NCBI GenBank assembly: GCA_029938595.1
Contig: JAOZUP010000029.1
Coordinates: 1 to 17,742 of the forward strand
DNA length: 17,742 nt
Reading direction: 5' to 3'
From: Thermoanaerobaculales bacterium
Lineage (GTDB): Bacteria > Acidobacteriota > Thermoanaerobaculia > Thermoanaerobaculales > Sulfomarinibacteraceae
Part shown: positions 6,252 to 16,437 of the stretch, piece by piece
How positions within the stretch are numbered: position 1 is the stretch's first letter
Layout: every line of letters starts with the position of its first letter
Made by a program: the position numbers and the translations under genes
Notes under the pieces: generated by a model
Told to the model about the DNA's origin: nothing
The model's database searches: none
What the model saw: only the letters and a program-made list of their open reading frames with translations

Positions 6252-7016
6252 TTACCGCACCGAACCGTCGAGGTCCGCGTAGTAGACCTTGGCGCCGGTG
6301 GCCATTTGCGGTTTCAGGACCTGAACCATGTTGGTGCGCAGGAACTCATGGATCGGATCCGAGGGGTCCTTCAGATCGCCGAGCGTCCGCGCCCCGGTTG
6401 GACAGACTTCGCAGCACGCCGTCGTGAGGCCCTTCGTGATCCGGTGGTAGCACAGGCTGCACTTGTCGACCGAGTGAGTGCGGGGGTCGATAAAGCGACA
6501 GCCGTAGGGACACGCCTGCACGCAGTACCGACACCCGAGGCAGTAATCCTTGTCCACCAGCACCACCCCATCCGGGCTCTCGAAGGTAGCGCCAACCGGG
6601 CAGACCTGGACGCACGGCGAGTGGGCACAGTGGTTGCAAAGCTTGGGGACGAAGAAGTTCTTGGATCCGTCGCCCTCGCGGTATCGCTCCGGAAACCCGT
6701 CGTAGCCTCCGTTGGGCGAGTCCACCATCGGGTGCTCGATGTCGCCTTCCGGCACGTGGTAACGCTCGACCCAGGTGCGGAAGAAGAACGGTTCGAGTGG
6801 GACGTCGTTCTCCTCCTTGCACGCCCGCACACAGCCGCCGCAGCCGATGCAGAGATCGATATCGATCGCCATCGCCCACCAGTGGTCGTGGGCCGAGTAC
6901 CCCGGCGCCCTCTCCGGCGACCCCGCGAGCACATAACCGACCGCCCGTGAAGCAGCCGCAGACATTACCAGGTACTTGCCGGAGGCGAGCACAAACTGCC
7001 GACGATTAACCGTCAC
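6252..7016 (-). CDS. Tat-exported four-cluster ferredoxin-like subunit (NrfC/PsrB/HybA type)
   Basis: A 254-residue electron-transfer protein with four [4Fe-4S] sites: C56/C59/C62/C66; C127/C130/C135/C139; C159/C162/C165/C169; and C186/C189/C201 or C202/C205. The N-terminus VTVNRRQFVLASG is a twin-arginine signal, so the protein should fold in the cytoplasm and be exported. No clear cleavage site follows, so it may remain as an anchor. A longer frame to ATG 7073 exists, but AGGAGG at 7023-7028 lies exactly six bases before the GTG at 7016-7014, and the Tat motif then starts at residue 5. The start overlaps the upstream cytochrome gene by 11 bases. It probably wires the NrfD-like quinone subunit to the tetrahaem cytochrome. 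No molybdopterin catalytic subunit is next to it. Confidence 0.92.
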   Translation of the reverse strand: MTVNRRQFVLASGKYLVMSAAASRAVGYVLAGSPERAPGYSAHDHWWAMAIDIDLCIGCGGCVRACKEENDVPLEPFFFRTWVERYHVPEGDIEHPMVDSPNGGYDGFPERYREGDGSKNFFVPKLCNHCAHSPCVQVCPVGATFESPDGVVLVDKDYCLGCRYCVQACPYGCRFIDPRTHSVDKCSLCYHRITKGLTTACCEVCPTGARTLGDLKDPSDPIHEFLRTNMVQVLKPQMATGAKVYYADLDGSVR

Positions 7017-7485
7017 TTCCCACCTCCTCAAAACCAGGGGCATGGGGCATGTGGCACTCGTCGCAGGCCTCACCCTCAGAGTGCTCGTCAGGAATCACGG
7101 TCGGGAACCAGGCCGGCTTGGTGACGTTCGCCTCGTGGCACGCCACGCACAGAGGGGTCGCCTCGGGCCGCTCGGGAAACACAGCCTCGGGGTTGTCGGC
7201 GTGGACGGCCAACGCGCCGTGGCACGCCTCACAGGCGATCGATCGGTGGGCGCTTTTGGCGCGCTCGGCGGCGACGTCGTCGTGGCACAACTCGCACGCC
7301 GCCCGCCCGGCGAATCGCAGTTCTACCGAACTGTTGTCGTCGAGCGCCGAGGCCCGGTAGTGCCCGAGATCGCCGAAGTCCGCCGGGATCAAGACCCCAC
7401 GAAGCACCACGAACACGAGCAAACCGACACCAAAGAGACCGGCCATCCGGACCAGATGTTCCTTGTCCTTGAACAGCTCACGCAC
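7006..7485 (-). CDS. Membrane-anchored tetrahaem cytochrome c
   Basis: A 159-residue protein with one N-terminal transmembrane helix (about residues 14-33) and four CxxCH haem-attachment motifs: CELCH 64-68, CEACH 85-89, CVACH 113-117 and CDECH 141-145. Four covalent c-haems on the periplasmic face are expected. The small anchored design resembles NapC/NrfH-like or cytochrome c3-like donors, but no close subfamily is claimed. The GTG start is set by GGAGGT at 7491-7496 with a five-base gap; an upstream ATG at 7542 would add a non-conserved extension through a leader hairpin. It is the first gene of the operon with the FeS and NrfD-like genes. The set of tetrahaem cytochrome, FeS protein and NrfD protein resembles the Cbc4-type quinone/cytochrome complexes described in Geobacter. 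Confidence 0.9.
   Translation of the reverse strand: MRELFKDKEHLVRMAGLFGVGLLVFVVLRGVLIPADFGDLGHYRASALDDNSSVELRFAGRAACELCHDDVAAERAKSAHRSIACEACHGALAVHADNPEAVFPERPEATPLCVACHEANVTKPAWFPTVIPDEHSEGEACDECHMPHAPGFEEVGSDG
7023..7028 (-). promoter_or_regulatory. Ribosome binding site deciding the FeS gene start
   Basis: A perfect AGGAGG on the minus strand lies six bases before the GTG at 7016 and within the 3' end of the cytochrome gene. It selects the Tat-signal start over the longer frame beginning at 7073, which has no comparable site. Confidence 0.8.
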
Positions 7486-7490
7486 GGTCA

Positions 7491-7496
7491 ACCTCC
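7491..7496 (-). promoter_or_regulatory. Ribosome binding site deciding the cytochrome start
   Basis: GGAGGT on the minus strand lies five bases before the GTG at 7485. It makes that GTG, rather than the ATG at 7542, the likely start. The hairpin at 7500-7524 ends four bases upstream of this site, so the stem could influence ribosome access. Confidence 0.75.
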
Positions 7497-7499
7497 ACC

Positions 7500-7567
7500 G
7501 ATCGGGAGTCCTTACCGCCCGATCATAACCGCAATCAAACATCTGAGCAAATGTGAGAATCTCAGAT
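7500..7567 (-). promoter_or_regulatory. Two leader hairpins upstream of the respiratory operon
   Basis: GATCGGG (7500-7506) pairs perfectly with CCCGATC (7518-7524) around an 11-base loop. Further upstream, ATCTGAG (7541-7547) pairs perfectly with CTCAGAT (7561-7567) around 13 bases. Read on the minus strand, both lie before the cytochrome start, the nearer one just before its ribosome binding site. They could be an operator and a leader stem. I could not place a convincing -35/-10 pair. Confidence 0.35.
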
Positions 7568-7618
7568 CGGCGCTATCTATCGAGACCACGTCGCAACTGC
7601 TCCACCTCACGGGAAATC

Positions 7619-7697
7619 GTGGTGGCGGGCCCTAAAGGACCCGCCGACAAAGGGTGACGAGAGACCTGTAGGCGGGTCCTTTAGGGCCCGCCACCAC
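7619..7697. repeat. Perfect 27-bp inverted repeat with self-palindromic arms
   Basis: The arms at 7619-7645 and 7671-7697 are perfect reverse complements around a 25-base loop (7646-7670). Each arm also folds on itself: GGCGGG pairs with CCCGCC and CCT with AGG, with a single C/A mismatch and an AA loop. The locus can therefore form one long hairpin or two small ones. It lies in the divergent spacer between the cytochrome operon and the DUF1737-like gene. It resembles a BIME or small MITE; no terminal duplication was recognised. Confidence 0.85.
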
Positions 7698-7773
7698 TCA
7701 GGTTGAATATCTCCCGGCTGTTCGGCTCTCCGCCACGGATGAGATAAGGTTGAACGTGAAACTGGGGGTCACG

Positions 7774-7968
7774 ATGAGTCAGCAGAATATTTTCGAGCTC
7801 CTCGCAGCGCCCTACCCCGCCGAGCTGTCGGAGGCAGTCAACGCCAAGCTGGCGGAGGGTTGGCAGCTCTTCGGCCATCCGTTCGCCAATGGTGGCGAGT
7901 TCTACCAGGCGGTGGTTGGCAAGGTCGAGACGGACGAAGCTACCCGCAAGGCGGCCGAGGAAGGGTAG
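7774..7968 (+). CDS. Small DUF1737-like protein
   Basis: A 64-residue soluble protein without signal peptide or membrane segment. The pattern LSEAVNAKLAEGWQLFGHP, followed by FYQAVVG, matches the general layout of DUF1737 proteins (a helix, then GW.l.G.p, then a YQA strand), whose function is unknown. The ATG at 7774 is preferred because a GGGGG run (7764-7768) sits five bases upstream. A TTG at 7750 would add eight residues. The gene follows the 27-bp inverted repeat and is followed by about 300 bases with no gene. Family match is by eye and moderately certain. Confidence 0.7.
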   Translation: MSQQNIFELLAAPYPAELSEAVNAKLAEGWQLFGHPFANGGEFYQAVVGKVETDEATRKAAEEG

Positions 7969-8273
7969 CGCACTAACCCACTTATCTCACCGGGGACCTA
8001 CTGCGGGCGGCGAATCGCCTCCCTCACCACGAAGCCCGGTAAGAAGAGCGGGCTAGATTCGCTCATCTCAGCTCCCGGCCCCAAAGAAATTTCCCCATGA
8101 ACTGCCTTGACTTGCTCAAGTGAACAATATATATATTATTGTACAGAGATGGTGTCTCAATCTTAAATCGAGAGCAGCCACACAGGAAATGCCCGATCCC
8201 TCGGACGGCATCCACCCCACCGGGAATCAGCCCGAGTGTGAGCGAAGCCTCCAGTTACTGAACGGAGATGGTG
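7969..8273. other. 305-base spacer before flavin oxidase gene
   Basis: No gene was recognised. A short reading frame here (8120-8341) overlaps the oxidase gene and looks accidental. A 6-bp hairpin (AGCCCG 8033-8038, CGGGCT 8049-8054) could mark the end of the DUF1737-like transcript, but no T-run follows. The downstream half holds an AT-rich promoter and a leader of about 130 bases. Confidence 0.55.
8107..8135 (+). promoter_or_regulatory. Sigma-70-type promoter for flavin oxidase gene
   Basis: TTGACT at 8107-8112 is followed after 17 bases by TATATA at 8130-8135, inside an AT-rich patch in otherwise GC-rich DNA. This is the best promoter-like sequence on the plus strand of the window. Transcription would begin near 8142, giving a leader of about 130 bases before the ATG at 8274. 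Confidence 0.65.
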
Positions 8274-9638
8274 ATGAATATCGAAGATCTTGCCGCAAAC
8301 CTACGGGGCGAATTGTTAACGCCCGACTCGGCCGACTATGACGAGACCCGGGCCGTCTTCAACGCGATGATCGACAAGAAACCGTCCATGATTGCGATGT
8401 GCGTGGACGCCACCGACGTCCAGACATGCATCAACTTTGCCAGGGATAACGACGTTCCGCTGGCCATCTGCAGCGGCGGCCACAACGCCGGCGGGCTTGG
8501 CTCGGTCGACGGCGGGCTGGTCATCAACCTTTCGAAGATGCGGGGCATCCGGGTCGATCCAAAGACCAAGACCGTCCGGGTGCAGGCCGGCTGCCGGTGG
8601 GGCGATGTCGACCACGCCGCCCACGCCTACGGCCTCGCCATCCCGAGCGGAATCATCTCCACGACCGGTGTCGGAGGTCTCACCCTCGGCGGCGGTCTCG
8701 GCCACCTGACGAGGGCCTACGGCCTCACAATCGATAACCTCCTCGAGGCCGACGTCGTCCTCGCAGACGGCTCGATGGTGGTCGCCGGACCCGACGAGAA
8801 CCCCGACCTCTACTGGGCCCTGCGCGGCGGCGGCGGCAACTTCGGCGTCGTGACCTCCTTCCTCTTCCAGGGGCGTCCGGTCGACACGATTTTCGGCGGC
8901 CCAACCCTGTGGCACCTCGACCGCACCGAAGAGATCATGAAGTGGTACCGCGATTTCATCCTCCAGGCACCGGAGGAGCTGACCGGTTTCTTCCTATTTC
9001 TCACGGTACCGCCGGGACCACCCTTCCCCGAACACCTGCATCTGAAGAAGATGTGCGGCATCGTATGGTGCTACTCGGGGGATCTGGCAAAGGCAGAGGA
9101 GCTGTTCGCCCCGGTCCGCGAGCTCCAGCCCGACCTCTATGGCGTCGGGGAGATGCCGTTCCCGATGCTCAACTCCGCCTTCGACGCGGTCTACCCCGCC
9201 GGCGACCAGTGGTACTGGCGGGCGGACTTCTTCACCGAGATCTCGGACGAATCGATCGCCGAGCACGTCAAGTGGGGCGCCGCGATGCCGACCCCGCAGT
9301 CCTCGATGCACCTCTACCCGATCGACGGCGCGGCCCACCGCGTCGGTGCCGAGGACACCGCGTGGAGCTACCGCGAGGCCAACTGGGCGGGGGTCATCGT
9401 TGGCGTCGATCCGGATCCGGGGAAGAAAGACATTCTCCGCGACTGGGCTGTCGGTTACTACGACGCGGTGCATCCCCACTCCTCGGGCGGCGCCTACATC
9501 AACTTCATGATGGAGGAAGGCCAGGAGCGGGTGCAGGCCAGCTATCGCGACAACTACGACCGGCTGGCCGAAATCAAGGCCAAGTACGACCCGAACAACC
9601 TCTTCAAGGTCAACCAGAACATCAAACCGAAGGGGTGA
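8274..9638 (+). CDS. FAD-linked oxidoreductase, berberine-bridge/6-hydroxynicotine oxidase type
   Basis: A 454-residue flavoenzyme of the VAO/PCMH fold, expected to oxidise an alcohol, sugar or amine substrate using covalent FAD. The FAD domain covers about residues 35-205. H70 in CSGGHNAGG is the expected 8-alpha-histidyl attachment site, and TTGVGGLTLGGGLG (130-143) is the pyrophosphate-binding loop. The second, cysteinyl attachment of bicovalent relatives is missing: SGIIST stands at 125-130. The C-terminus NLFKVNQNIKP is the berberine-bridge-enzyme signature. Two ATGs are possible. GGAG at 8264-8267 gives proper spacing only for the ATG at 8274, not 8268. No signal peptide is seen, so it is probably cytosolic. 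The kinase gene begins 38 bases after its stop and may share the transcript. Confidence 0.93.
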   Translation: MNIEDLAANLRGELLTPDSADYDETRAVFNAMIDKKPSMIAMCVDATDVQTCINFARDNDVPLAICSGGHNAGGLGSVDGGLVINLSKMRGIRVDPKTKTVRVQAGCRWGDVDHAAHAYGLAIPSGIISTTGVGGLTLGGGLGHLTRAYGLTIDNLLEADVVLADGSMVVAGPDENPDLYWALRGGGGNFGVVTSFLFQGRPVDTIFGGPTLWHLDRTEEIMKWYRDFILQAPEELTGFFLFLTVPPGPPFPEHLHLKKMCGIVWCYSGDLAKAEELFAPVRELQPDLYGVGEMPFPMLNSAFDAVYPAGDQWYWRADFFTEISDESIAEHVKWGAAMPTPQSSMHLYPIDGAAHRVGAEDTAWSYREANWAGVIVGVDPDPGKKDILRDWAVGYYDAVHPHSSGGAYINFMMEEGQERVQASYRDNYDRLAEIKAKYDPNNLFKVNQNIKPKG

Positions 9639-9646
9639 ATTGGCAG

Positions 9647-9658
9647 GGTGCCGGCACC
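9647..9658. promoter_or_regulatory. 12-bp perfect palindrome between oxidase and kinase genes
   Basis: GGTGCCGGCACC is a perfect palindrome eight bases after the oxidase stop and 18 bases before the kinase start. It could be an operator or a small processing stem. A chance palindrome in GC-rich DNA cannot be excluded. Confidence 0.3.
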
Positions 9659-9676
9659 GCCCGGGAAGGCAAGAGA

Positions 9677-12388
<2,712 letters not shown>

Positions 12389-12530
12389 GGAAGCAACTCG
12401 CGGCCCTTCAGATACAGGTAATGGCAATTTCACAGCTCGGATGCTCGGATCAAGCCCGCATATCTCACCGGTCACCCTGATCGAACTGACCTGAGGGAGT
12501 TACCCCACAAGACGGTCAGGATCGATTTCC

Positions 12531-12556
12531 CTTGGTGGTTAGGCGTCGCGTCTGCA
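12531..12556 (+). repeat. Degraded REP-like hairpin copy
   Basis: AGGCGTCGCGTCTGCA (12541-12556) matches the hairpin at 4982-5008 with two differences, and a CTTGG/TGGT-like flank precedes it, as in the intact copy. The small stem AGGCG/CGTCT survives with one G-T pair at the position that covaries elsewhere. It lies seven bases before a heptamer array. Confidence 0.5.
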
Positions 12557-12562
12557 AGGTGG

Positions 12563-12598
12563 AAACGTTTGAACGTTAAACGTTGAACGTTGGACGTT
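12563..12598. repeat. Heptamer array, RAACGTT
   Basis: Five units (AAACGTT, TGAACGTT with one extra base, AAACGTT, GAACGTT, GGACGTT) run without spacers. Most units contain the palindrome AACGTT, so each is nearly self-complementary. The array lies 72 bases upstream of the large secreted protein gene and is the only array of this sequence in the window. Overlapping palindromes could serve as multiple sites for a DNA-binding protein. Confidence 0.75.
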
Positions 12599-12669
12599 CC
12601 CGTCCGTCCGGCAGCCGACCGTGCTCTCTGTCACAACCTCCCACCGGCATGCGCGTCCATAATTGACTG

Positions 12670-15600
12670 GTGTTGAAGAAGATGACCCTCGCACCCACTC
12701 CCCGGGCCGGCGCCTGGCTGTGGACCGGGATCGCGGGTGCGCTCCTCACCTTCTCCCTGACGTCCTCTGCTTCGGCCCAGATCCACTGCGCGAGCTGGAT
12801 CGACACCTTGCTGACCTACCCCTCCTACCCGGCAGAGATTCAGTGCGTCAGCAGCCCCAACTACGACCGCTCCTCCGATGTCGAGACCTTCCGCTGGAAG
12901 GGCCACGACTACATGATAATGAACCGCGGCAATGAGCTCTCGATCTACAACGTTGACGATCCGAGAAACCCGACCCACACCGCGACCTCGGATTTTGACT
13001 TCGGCACCCGAGGCGATTCGGACTACGACCTCATCGATTTCGACGTCTGCGACGACTGCCGCTACGGGATCTTGTCGCACAAGGTCAAGCGGACCGTGGT
13101 CTTTGATCTCGGCGCCGACGGTACGCCCTCCTTTCCGGACGGGGACTACGCCTTTTATGACGGTCGGGATCTTAAAATCGGCGGCTATGTCTTCGCAAAG
13201 GGTGGCCAAGAGTATCTCTTGTCCGGCACCGGCCCCGGCAATTGTGAGACCGGTACGAGGCTCTACACCGTCGATGGCCTTTCCAGCCTGAGTTTTCTCT
13301 CCTGCGTTGAGGTCGGCGGGGCGGAGATTCTCCTCGAAGGGCTGCACGAGTATGACACCGGCGCCGCTTTCTACCTCTTTACCGGCGTCCGGGACGAGAC
13401 CGCCCAGGTCTTCCGAGCGGATGGCGCCGGGGCGGCACTGTCGCTCGTGCACGTGGCATCGCCGGCGGGGATGTTTGGGCGGCGCTACGAGCTCTCTATC
13501 GACAGCAACAACGACCTCCTGGCCTCGGCCAACATGGACGACTCGGAGATCCAGATCTGGGACATCGCCAACCCTGAGTCGCCGCAGCGGATGTGGACGA
13601 TCTCGGGTCAGGTGAATAACGTCTCGCTGCGGTCGCCGAGCGCTGGGGCTGCGTCGACGCTAATGGTCAACACCGCCGGCTGGCCCAACTCGACCCGCAC
13701 CTTCACCGTCGACTCCTCGGGCCTCGAGGAGTTCGAGGCCTCCTACTGGACCGACATTTCCCTCGAGCACAACGATCAGCCAATCTGCGTTTTCGCCGCC
13801 GGCGGCGCACTGTCGTCCGACGGCTCGGTCCTCTACCTCAGCCGCTACGCCATGCACCAGGTATTCGAACTCATCGAGTGTCTCGATCCGGTGCCGGCGG
13901 TCGCCAACCTCGTCGTCACGCCGACCGAGGTCTTTCCCGGTGACACGATCGAGATCCGGAACGTCTCATCCGGCCAGATCCACCGCTGGGCGCTGTGGGT
14001 GACCGAGGAACCGGGCGGCACCGTGGCGGCTGGGAATGCCACTTCAACGGATACCAACCCGTGGAACATCACCTTCCAGATTCCGCAGGACCTGCTCTGG
14101 GCCACGAGCTATGAGGCCCACGTCAAGGTTGAGAGCGACGACCTCGTGCCGACAACCCCGAAATTCGACACAGGGATCGTCATCGACCGCACGCCGCAGG
14201 CGACCATCACGGTCGAACCGTCGGCGATCGTTGTCGGTGAGGACGTCACCCTGACCGCAACCACGGCGGGCAGCCCAGCGGCCGACCCCTACCTGTGGAC
14301 CATCGATCCTCCATCGGGCTCGAGTTTCACCCGCATCGGCGCCCAGCCGACGGTGACGCTTGATGAGGCCGGCGGGTGGGATTTCCACCTCCGGGTGAGC
14401 TACGACCACGGCGCCGAAACCGGCGGTCTGTATGAAGCGACCGCGAGTGTACTCGGCTTCCGACCCGCCTCGGTCGTCGCCGACTTCACGATCTCGCCTC
14501 AGAGCCCTTTCCACAACCAGCAGATCACCCTCGACGGCTCCTCTTCACGCCCGGCCGGCGGCGAGCTGAGCTTCGCCTGGACGGTGGAGAGCGCCGGCCA
14601 CGCCCACACGGGATGCCCTGCCGAAGTGACCTGCACCATCCCCGCCGAGTCTCTCAACCCGGACACCACCTACGACGTCACCCTCACTGTGACCAACAAC
14701 GGCGACGACGCCGTCTCCGAGATCATCAAACCCCTCGCGGTGGGCAACGGTGACTTCCAGCCCACCATCACCTACCTGCCGGCCGACCCTGAGATCGGCG
14801 AAAGCGTGATCTTCACTATCCGGGATGTACCGGTCGATATCGACGGGGCAACCTGGAGTATGGGCGCTCCCGGTTGTTCGGGCGCTGATCCCACCCCTGA
14901 GTGCGTCCCCGGGCTCTGGACCGACTGCAAGGCACAAGCCTACAAGTTCGCTGCCAACGGCACCTGGACGGTCAATGTGTCGATCGAGATCGACGGCGCG
15001 GTCATCTCCGCAACACCGACCTCGATCACCGTCGCCGACACCGGCTACTGTGCCGGCGGTTGGGATTGCGGCAACGCGGGATATGACAATGGCATTTCTG
15101 CAAGCGCGACCACCCTCGGCGCCGGCTCGGCCGGCGACCCGGATTCCATCCTCGCGGTCAAGTTCGCGCTTGATGACTTCGGCTATGAACCGAATCGGCA
15201 CAAGATCGTCTCGTTTTGTGCCGCCAATAAGATCGATGCCACCGTCCAGGGTGGTCCGTGGCCGAACGAGGTCTTCATCCACCCCGACTCGGGCGGGATG
15301 CCCGATGAAAGCATCATTCTCGGTCACGGCACGGTCTGGACCGGAGACGGCTCGGGATCGTCCGAGGTCGTGCTGACCACGCCGGCGCCGATCAGCGGCG
15401 ACTTCTGGCTCCTCAGCCGGGGCGATCTCCAATGGATCGGCGAAGATCTCAACGTGGAACGCGACAGTGGGGTGAATTCGGGTCACAGCTACTCCTCGTC
15501 GACCGGGATCGCCGGCATCCAGTTGACCTCCCAGGGCAACTTCCTGCTCCGCGTCACGGTCGAACCCGACAACGATGTCTTCGCAAACGGCTTCGAGTCC

Positions 15601-15708
15601 GGGAGCTCCTCGGGCTGGTCGTTCGATTCCATCAACATCTTTTTGGACGACTTCGAGTCCGGCACGATGTCAGCATGGACATGGGCCAGCGGCGCAATCC
15701 AACCCTGA
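12670..15708 (+). CDS. Large secreted multidomain protein: propeller-like N-terminus, Ig/PKD-like repeats, tandem C-terminal FESG motifs
   Basis: A 1012-residue exported protein. The signal peptide is about residues 1-36, with likely cleavage in SASA/Q. Residues 38-410 resemble an LVIVD-type propeller (ELSIYNVDDPRNPTHT). Four Ig/PKD-like modules begin near 413, 510, 602 and 698, each opening with a strand, Pro, then G(D/E)xxxI/V; SPQSPFHNQQITLDGSSS is the most PKD-like. Residues 790-965 are a less clear beta-rich region with CAGGWDCGN at the front. The last 45 residues carry two copies, 20 residues apart, of an F..(D/N).FESG..S.W motif, a possible sorting tag. GTG 12670, TTG 12673 and ATG 12682 are all possible starts and none has a good ribosome site. 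GTG or TTG gives the better signal peptide, with KK at its front. Function is unknown; adhesion or surface display is inference. Confidence 0.85.
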   Translation: MLKKMTLAPTPRAGAWLWTGIAGALLTFSLTSSASAQIHCASWIDTLLTYPSYPAEIQCVSSPNYDRSSDVETFRWKGHDYMIMNRGNELSIYNVDDPRNPTHTATSDFDFGTRGDSDYDLIDFDVCDDCRYGILSHKVKRTVVFDLGADGTPSFPDGDYAFYDGRDLKIGGYVFAKGGQEYLLSGTGPGNCETGTRLYTVDGLSSLSFLSCVEVGGAEILLEGLHEYDTGAAFYLFTGVRDETAQVFRADGAGAALSLVHVASPAGMFGRRYELSIDSNNDLLASANMDDSEIQIWDIANPESPQRMWTISGQVNNVSLRSPSAGAASTLMVNTAGWPNSTRTFTVDSSGLEEFEASYWTDISLEHNDQPICVFAAGGALSSDGSVLYLSRYAMHQVFELIECLDPVPAVANLVVTPTEVFPGDTIEIRNVSSGQIHRWALWVTEEPGGTVAAGNATSTDTNPWNITFQIPQDLLWATSYEAHVKVESDDLVPTTPKFDTGIVIDRTPQATITVEPSAIVVGEDVTLTATTAGSPAADPYLWTIDPPSGSSFTRIGAQPTVTLDEAGGWDFHLRVSYDHGAETGGLYEATASVLGFRPASVVADFTISPQSPFHNQQITLDGSSSRPAGGELSFAWTVESAGHAHTGCPAEVTCTIPAESLNPDTTYDVTLTVTNNGDDAVSEIIKPLAVGNGDFQPTITYLPADPEIGESVIFTIRDVPVDIDGATWSMGAPGCSGADPTPECVPGLWTDCKAQAYKFAANGTWTVNVSIEIDGAVISATPTSITVADTGYCAGGWDCGNAGYDNGISASATTLGAGSAGDPDSILAVKFALDDFGYEPNRHKIVSFCAANKIDATVQGGPWPNEVFIHPDSGGMPDESIILGHGTVWTGDGSGSSEVVLTTPAPISGDFWLLSRGDLQWIGEDLNVERDSGVNSGHSYSSSTGIAGIQLTSQGNFLLRVTVEPDNDVFANGFESGSSSGWSFDSINIFLDDFESGTMSAWTWASGAIQP

Positions 15709-15829
15709 TCGAGGCGATCGTGGCGGCACTCGTCCCGCGGTCGATGGTTAGGAATCTTCCGGAGCAAGCGCGGCACGACCGCGCGGTAGGTCAAAGTGTA
15801 GCTCGGTCCGTTCTGAAGCCTCGGCCTGA

Positions 15830-16219
15830 TCAGCCGCCGAGCATCTTGTTGAGGTGGTCCATCACCGGGGTGTGCTCATGCTGGGGGCTAAACAGGACCA
15901 TCTCGGAGTCCTTCTCGGCTCGCACCGTGTGCCCCGGCGGCCAGTACAGCAGATCTCCCGAACGAGGCTTCTCCTCGGTGCCGTCCTTGAAGGTGACGGT
16001 GAGCTCCCCTTCAACCAGATAGCCCCAGTGCGGTGCCTGACAGAGGTTGTCCTCCAGTCCCTGGAGGAGCGGCGACAGATCGGTCCCGGCGGCCAATCGA
16101 TAGTGCTCGGCTGCGATGGGGCCGTAACCCGTTGCGTCGCCGAAATCTTCTTGCTGGCGCGCCACGGCGCCGGGTGCCGCATTGACCTTGACCGGAATAT
16201 CTTCTTTCGCTATGCGCAT
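15830..16219 (-). CDS. Small cupin-domain protein
   Basis: A 129-residue single-domain cupin, probably cytosolic. The two cupin motifs are visible as PHWGYLVEGELTV (residues 63-75) and GDLLYWPPGHTVRAE (88-102). H64 and H97 are plausible metal ligands, but the full HxH set of motif 1 is incomplete (HWG), so metal binding and catalysis are uncertain. The start is set by AAGGAGA eight bases before the ATG at 16219. A longer frame to 16282 would read through the leader. The gene converges with the large secreted protein gene and has its own promoter. A role in sensing or modifying a small molecule is typical for such cupins but is not shown here. Confidence 0.88.
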   Translation of the reverse strand: MRIAKEDIPVKVNAAPGAVARQQEDFGDATGYGPIAAEHYRLAAGTDLSPLLQGLEDNLCQAPHWGYLVEGELTVTFKDGTEEKPRSGDLLYWPPGHTVRAEKDSEMVLFSPQHEHTPVMDHLNKMLGG

Positions 16220-16291
16220 CGTATTGTCTCCTTCTATTAATTCGTTGGGCGGATATCTCTCTATTCCAATATTGAGATTCAATCCTGGGAA

Positions 16292-16320
16292 AGACTAGAC
16301 TCAGCGCCTCAATCTGTCAA
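16292..16320 (-). promoter_or_regulatory. Sigma-70-type promoter for cupin gene
   Basis: On the minus strand a perfect TTGACA (16320-16315) is followed after 17 bases by TAGTCT (16297-16292). The latter keeps T1, A2 and T6 of the -10 consensus. Transcription would start near 16285, about 65 bases before the ATG at 16219. Confidence 0.6.
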
Positions 16321-16437
16321 CCCGCAGGCACGTTTACCGTTTGTCTTTCGCCGCTTCCGTCTTTGCGCGCCGCGCTACGCCGTGACAAGTCGCGGCTGGC
16401 CATCAATCGCGATCAACCCCCGCCATCCGGAGCACCG

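Larger units (their letters stand above)
12389..12669. other. 281-base spacer between kinase and secreted protein genes
   Basis: No gene was recognised. The spacer holds a degraded hairpin copy and the RAACGTT array. No -35/-10 pair or terminator with a T-run was found. Confidence 0.5.

Noticed and set aside
4799..6427. 542-residue plus-strand frame
   Set aside because: It lies antisense to the NrfD-like gene and begins in the hexamer element; its composition is charged and repetitive with no recognisable motif.
8120..8341. 73-residue frame before the flavin oxidase
   Set aside because: It overlaps the promoter and the oxidase start, has no ribosome site and no family resemblance.
8909..9676. 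Upstream extension of the kinase reading frame
   Set aside because: It overlaps the flavin oxidase in another frame with arginine-rich shadow sequence. The kinase domain starts directly after the ATG at 9677.
12670..15708. Antisense frames of up to 313 residues within the large secreted protein gene
   Set aside because: They show shadow-type composition and have no motifs or ribosome sites, while the sense frame has a signal peptide and domain repeats.
16321..16437. Extra small gene or terminator between the cupin promoter and the hydrolase stop
   Set aside because: No start with a ribosome site and no convincing hairpin with a T-run was found.
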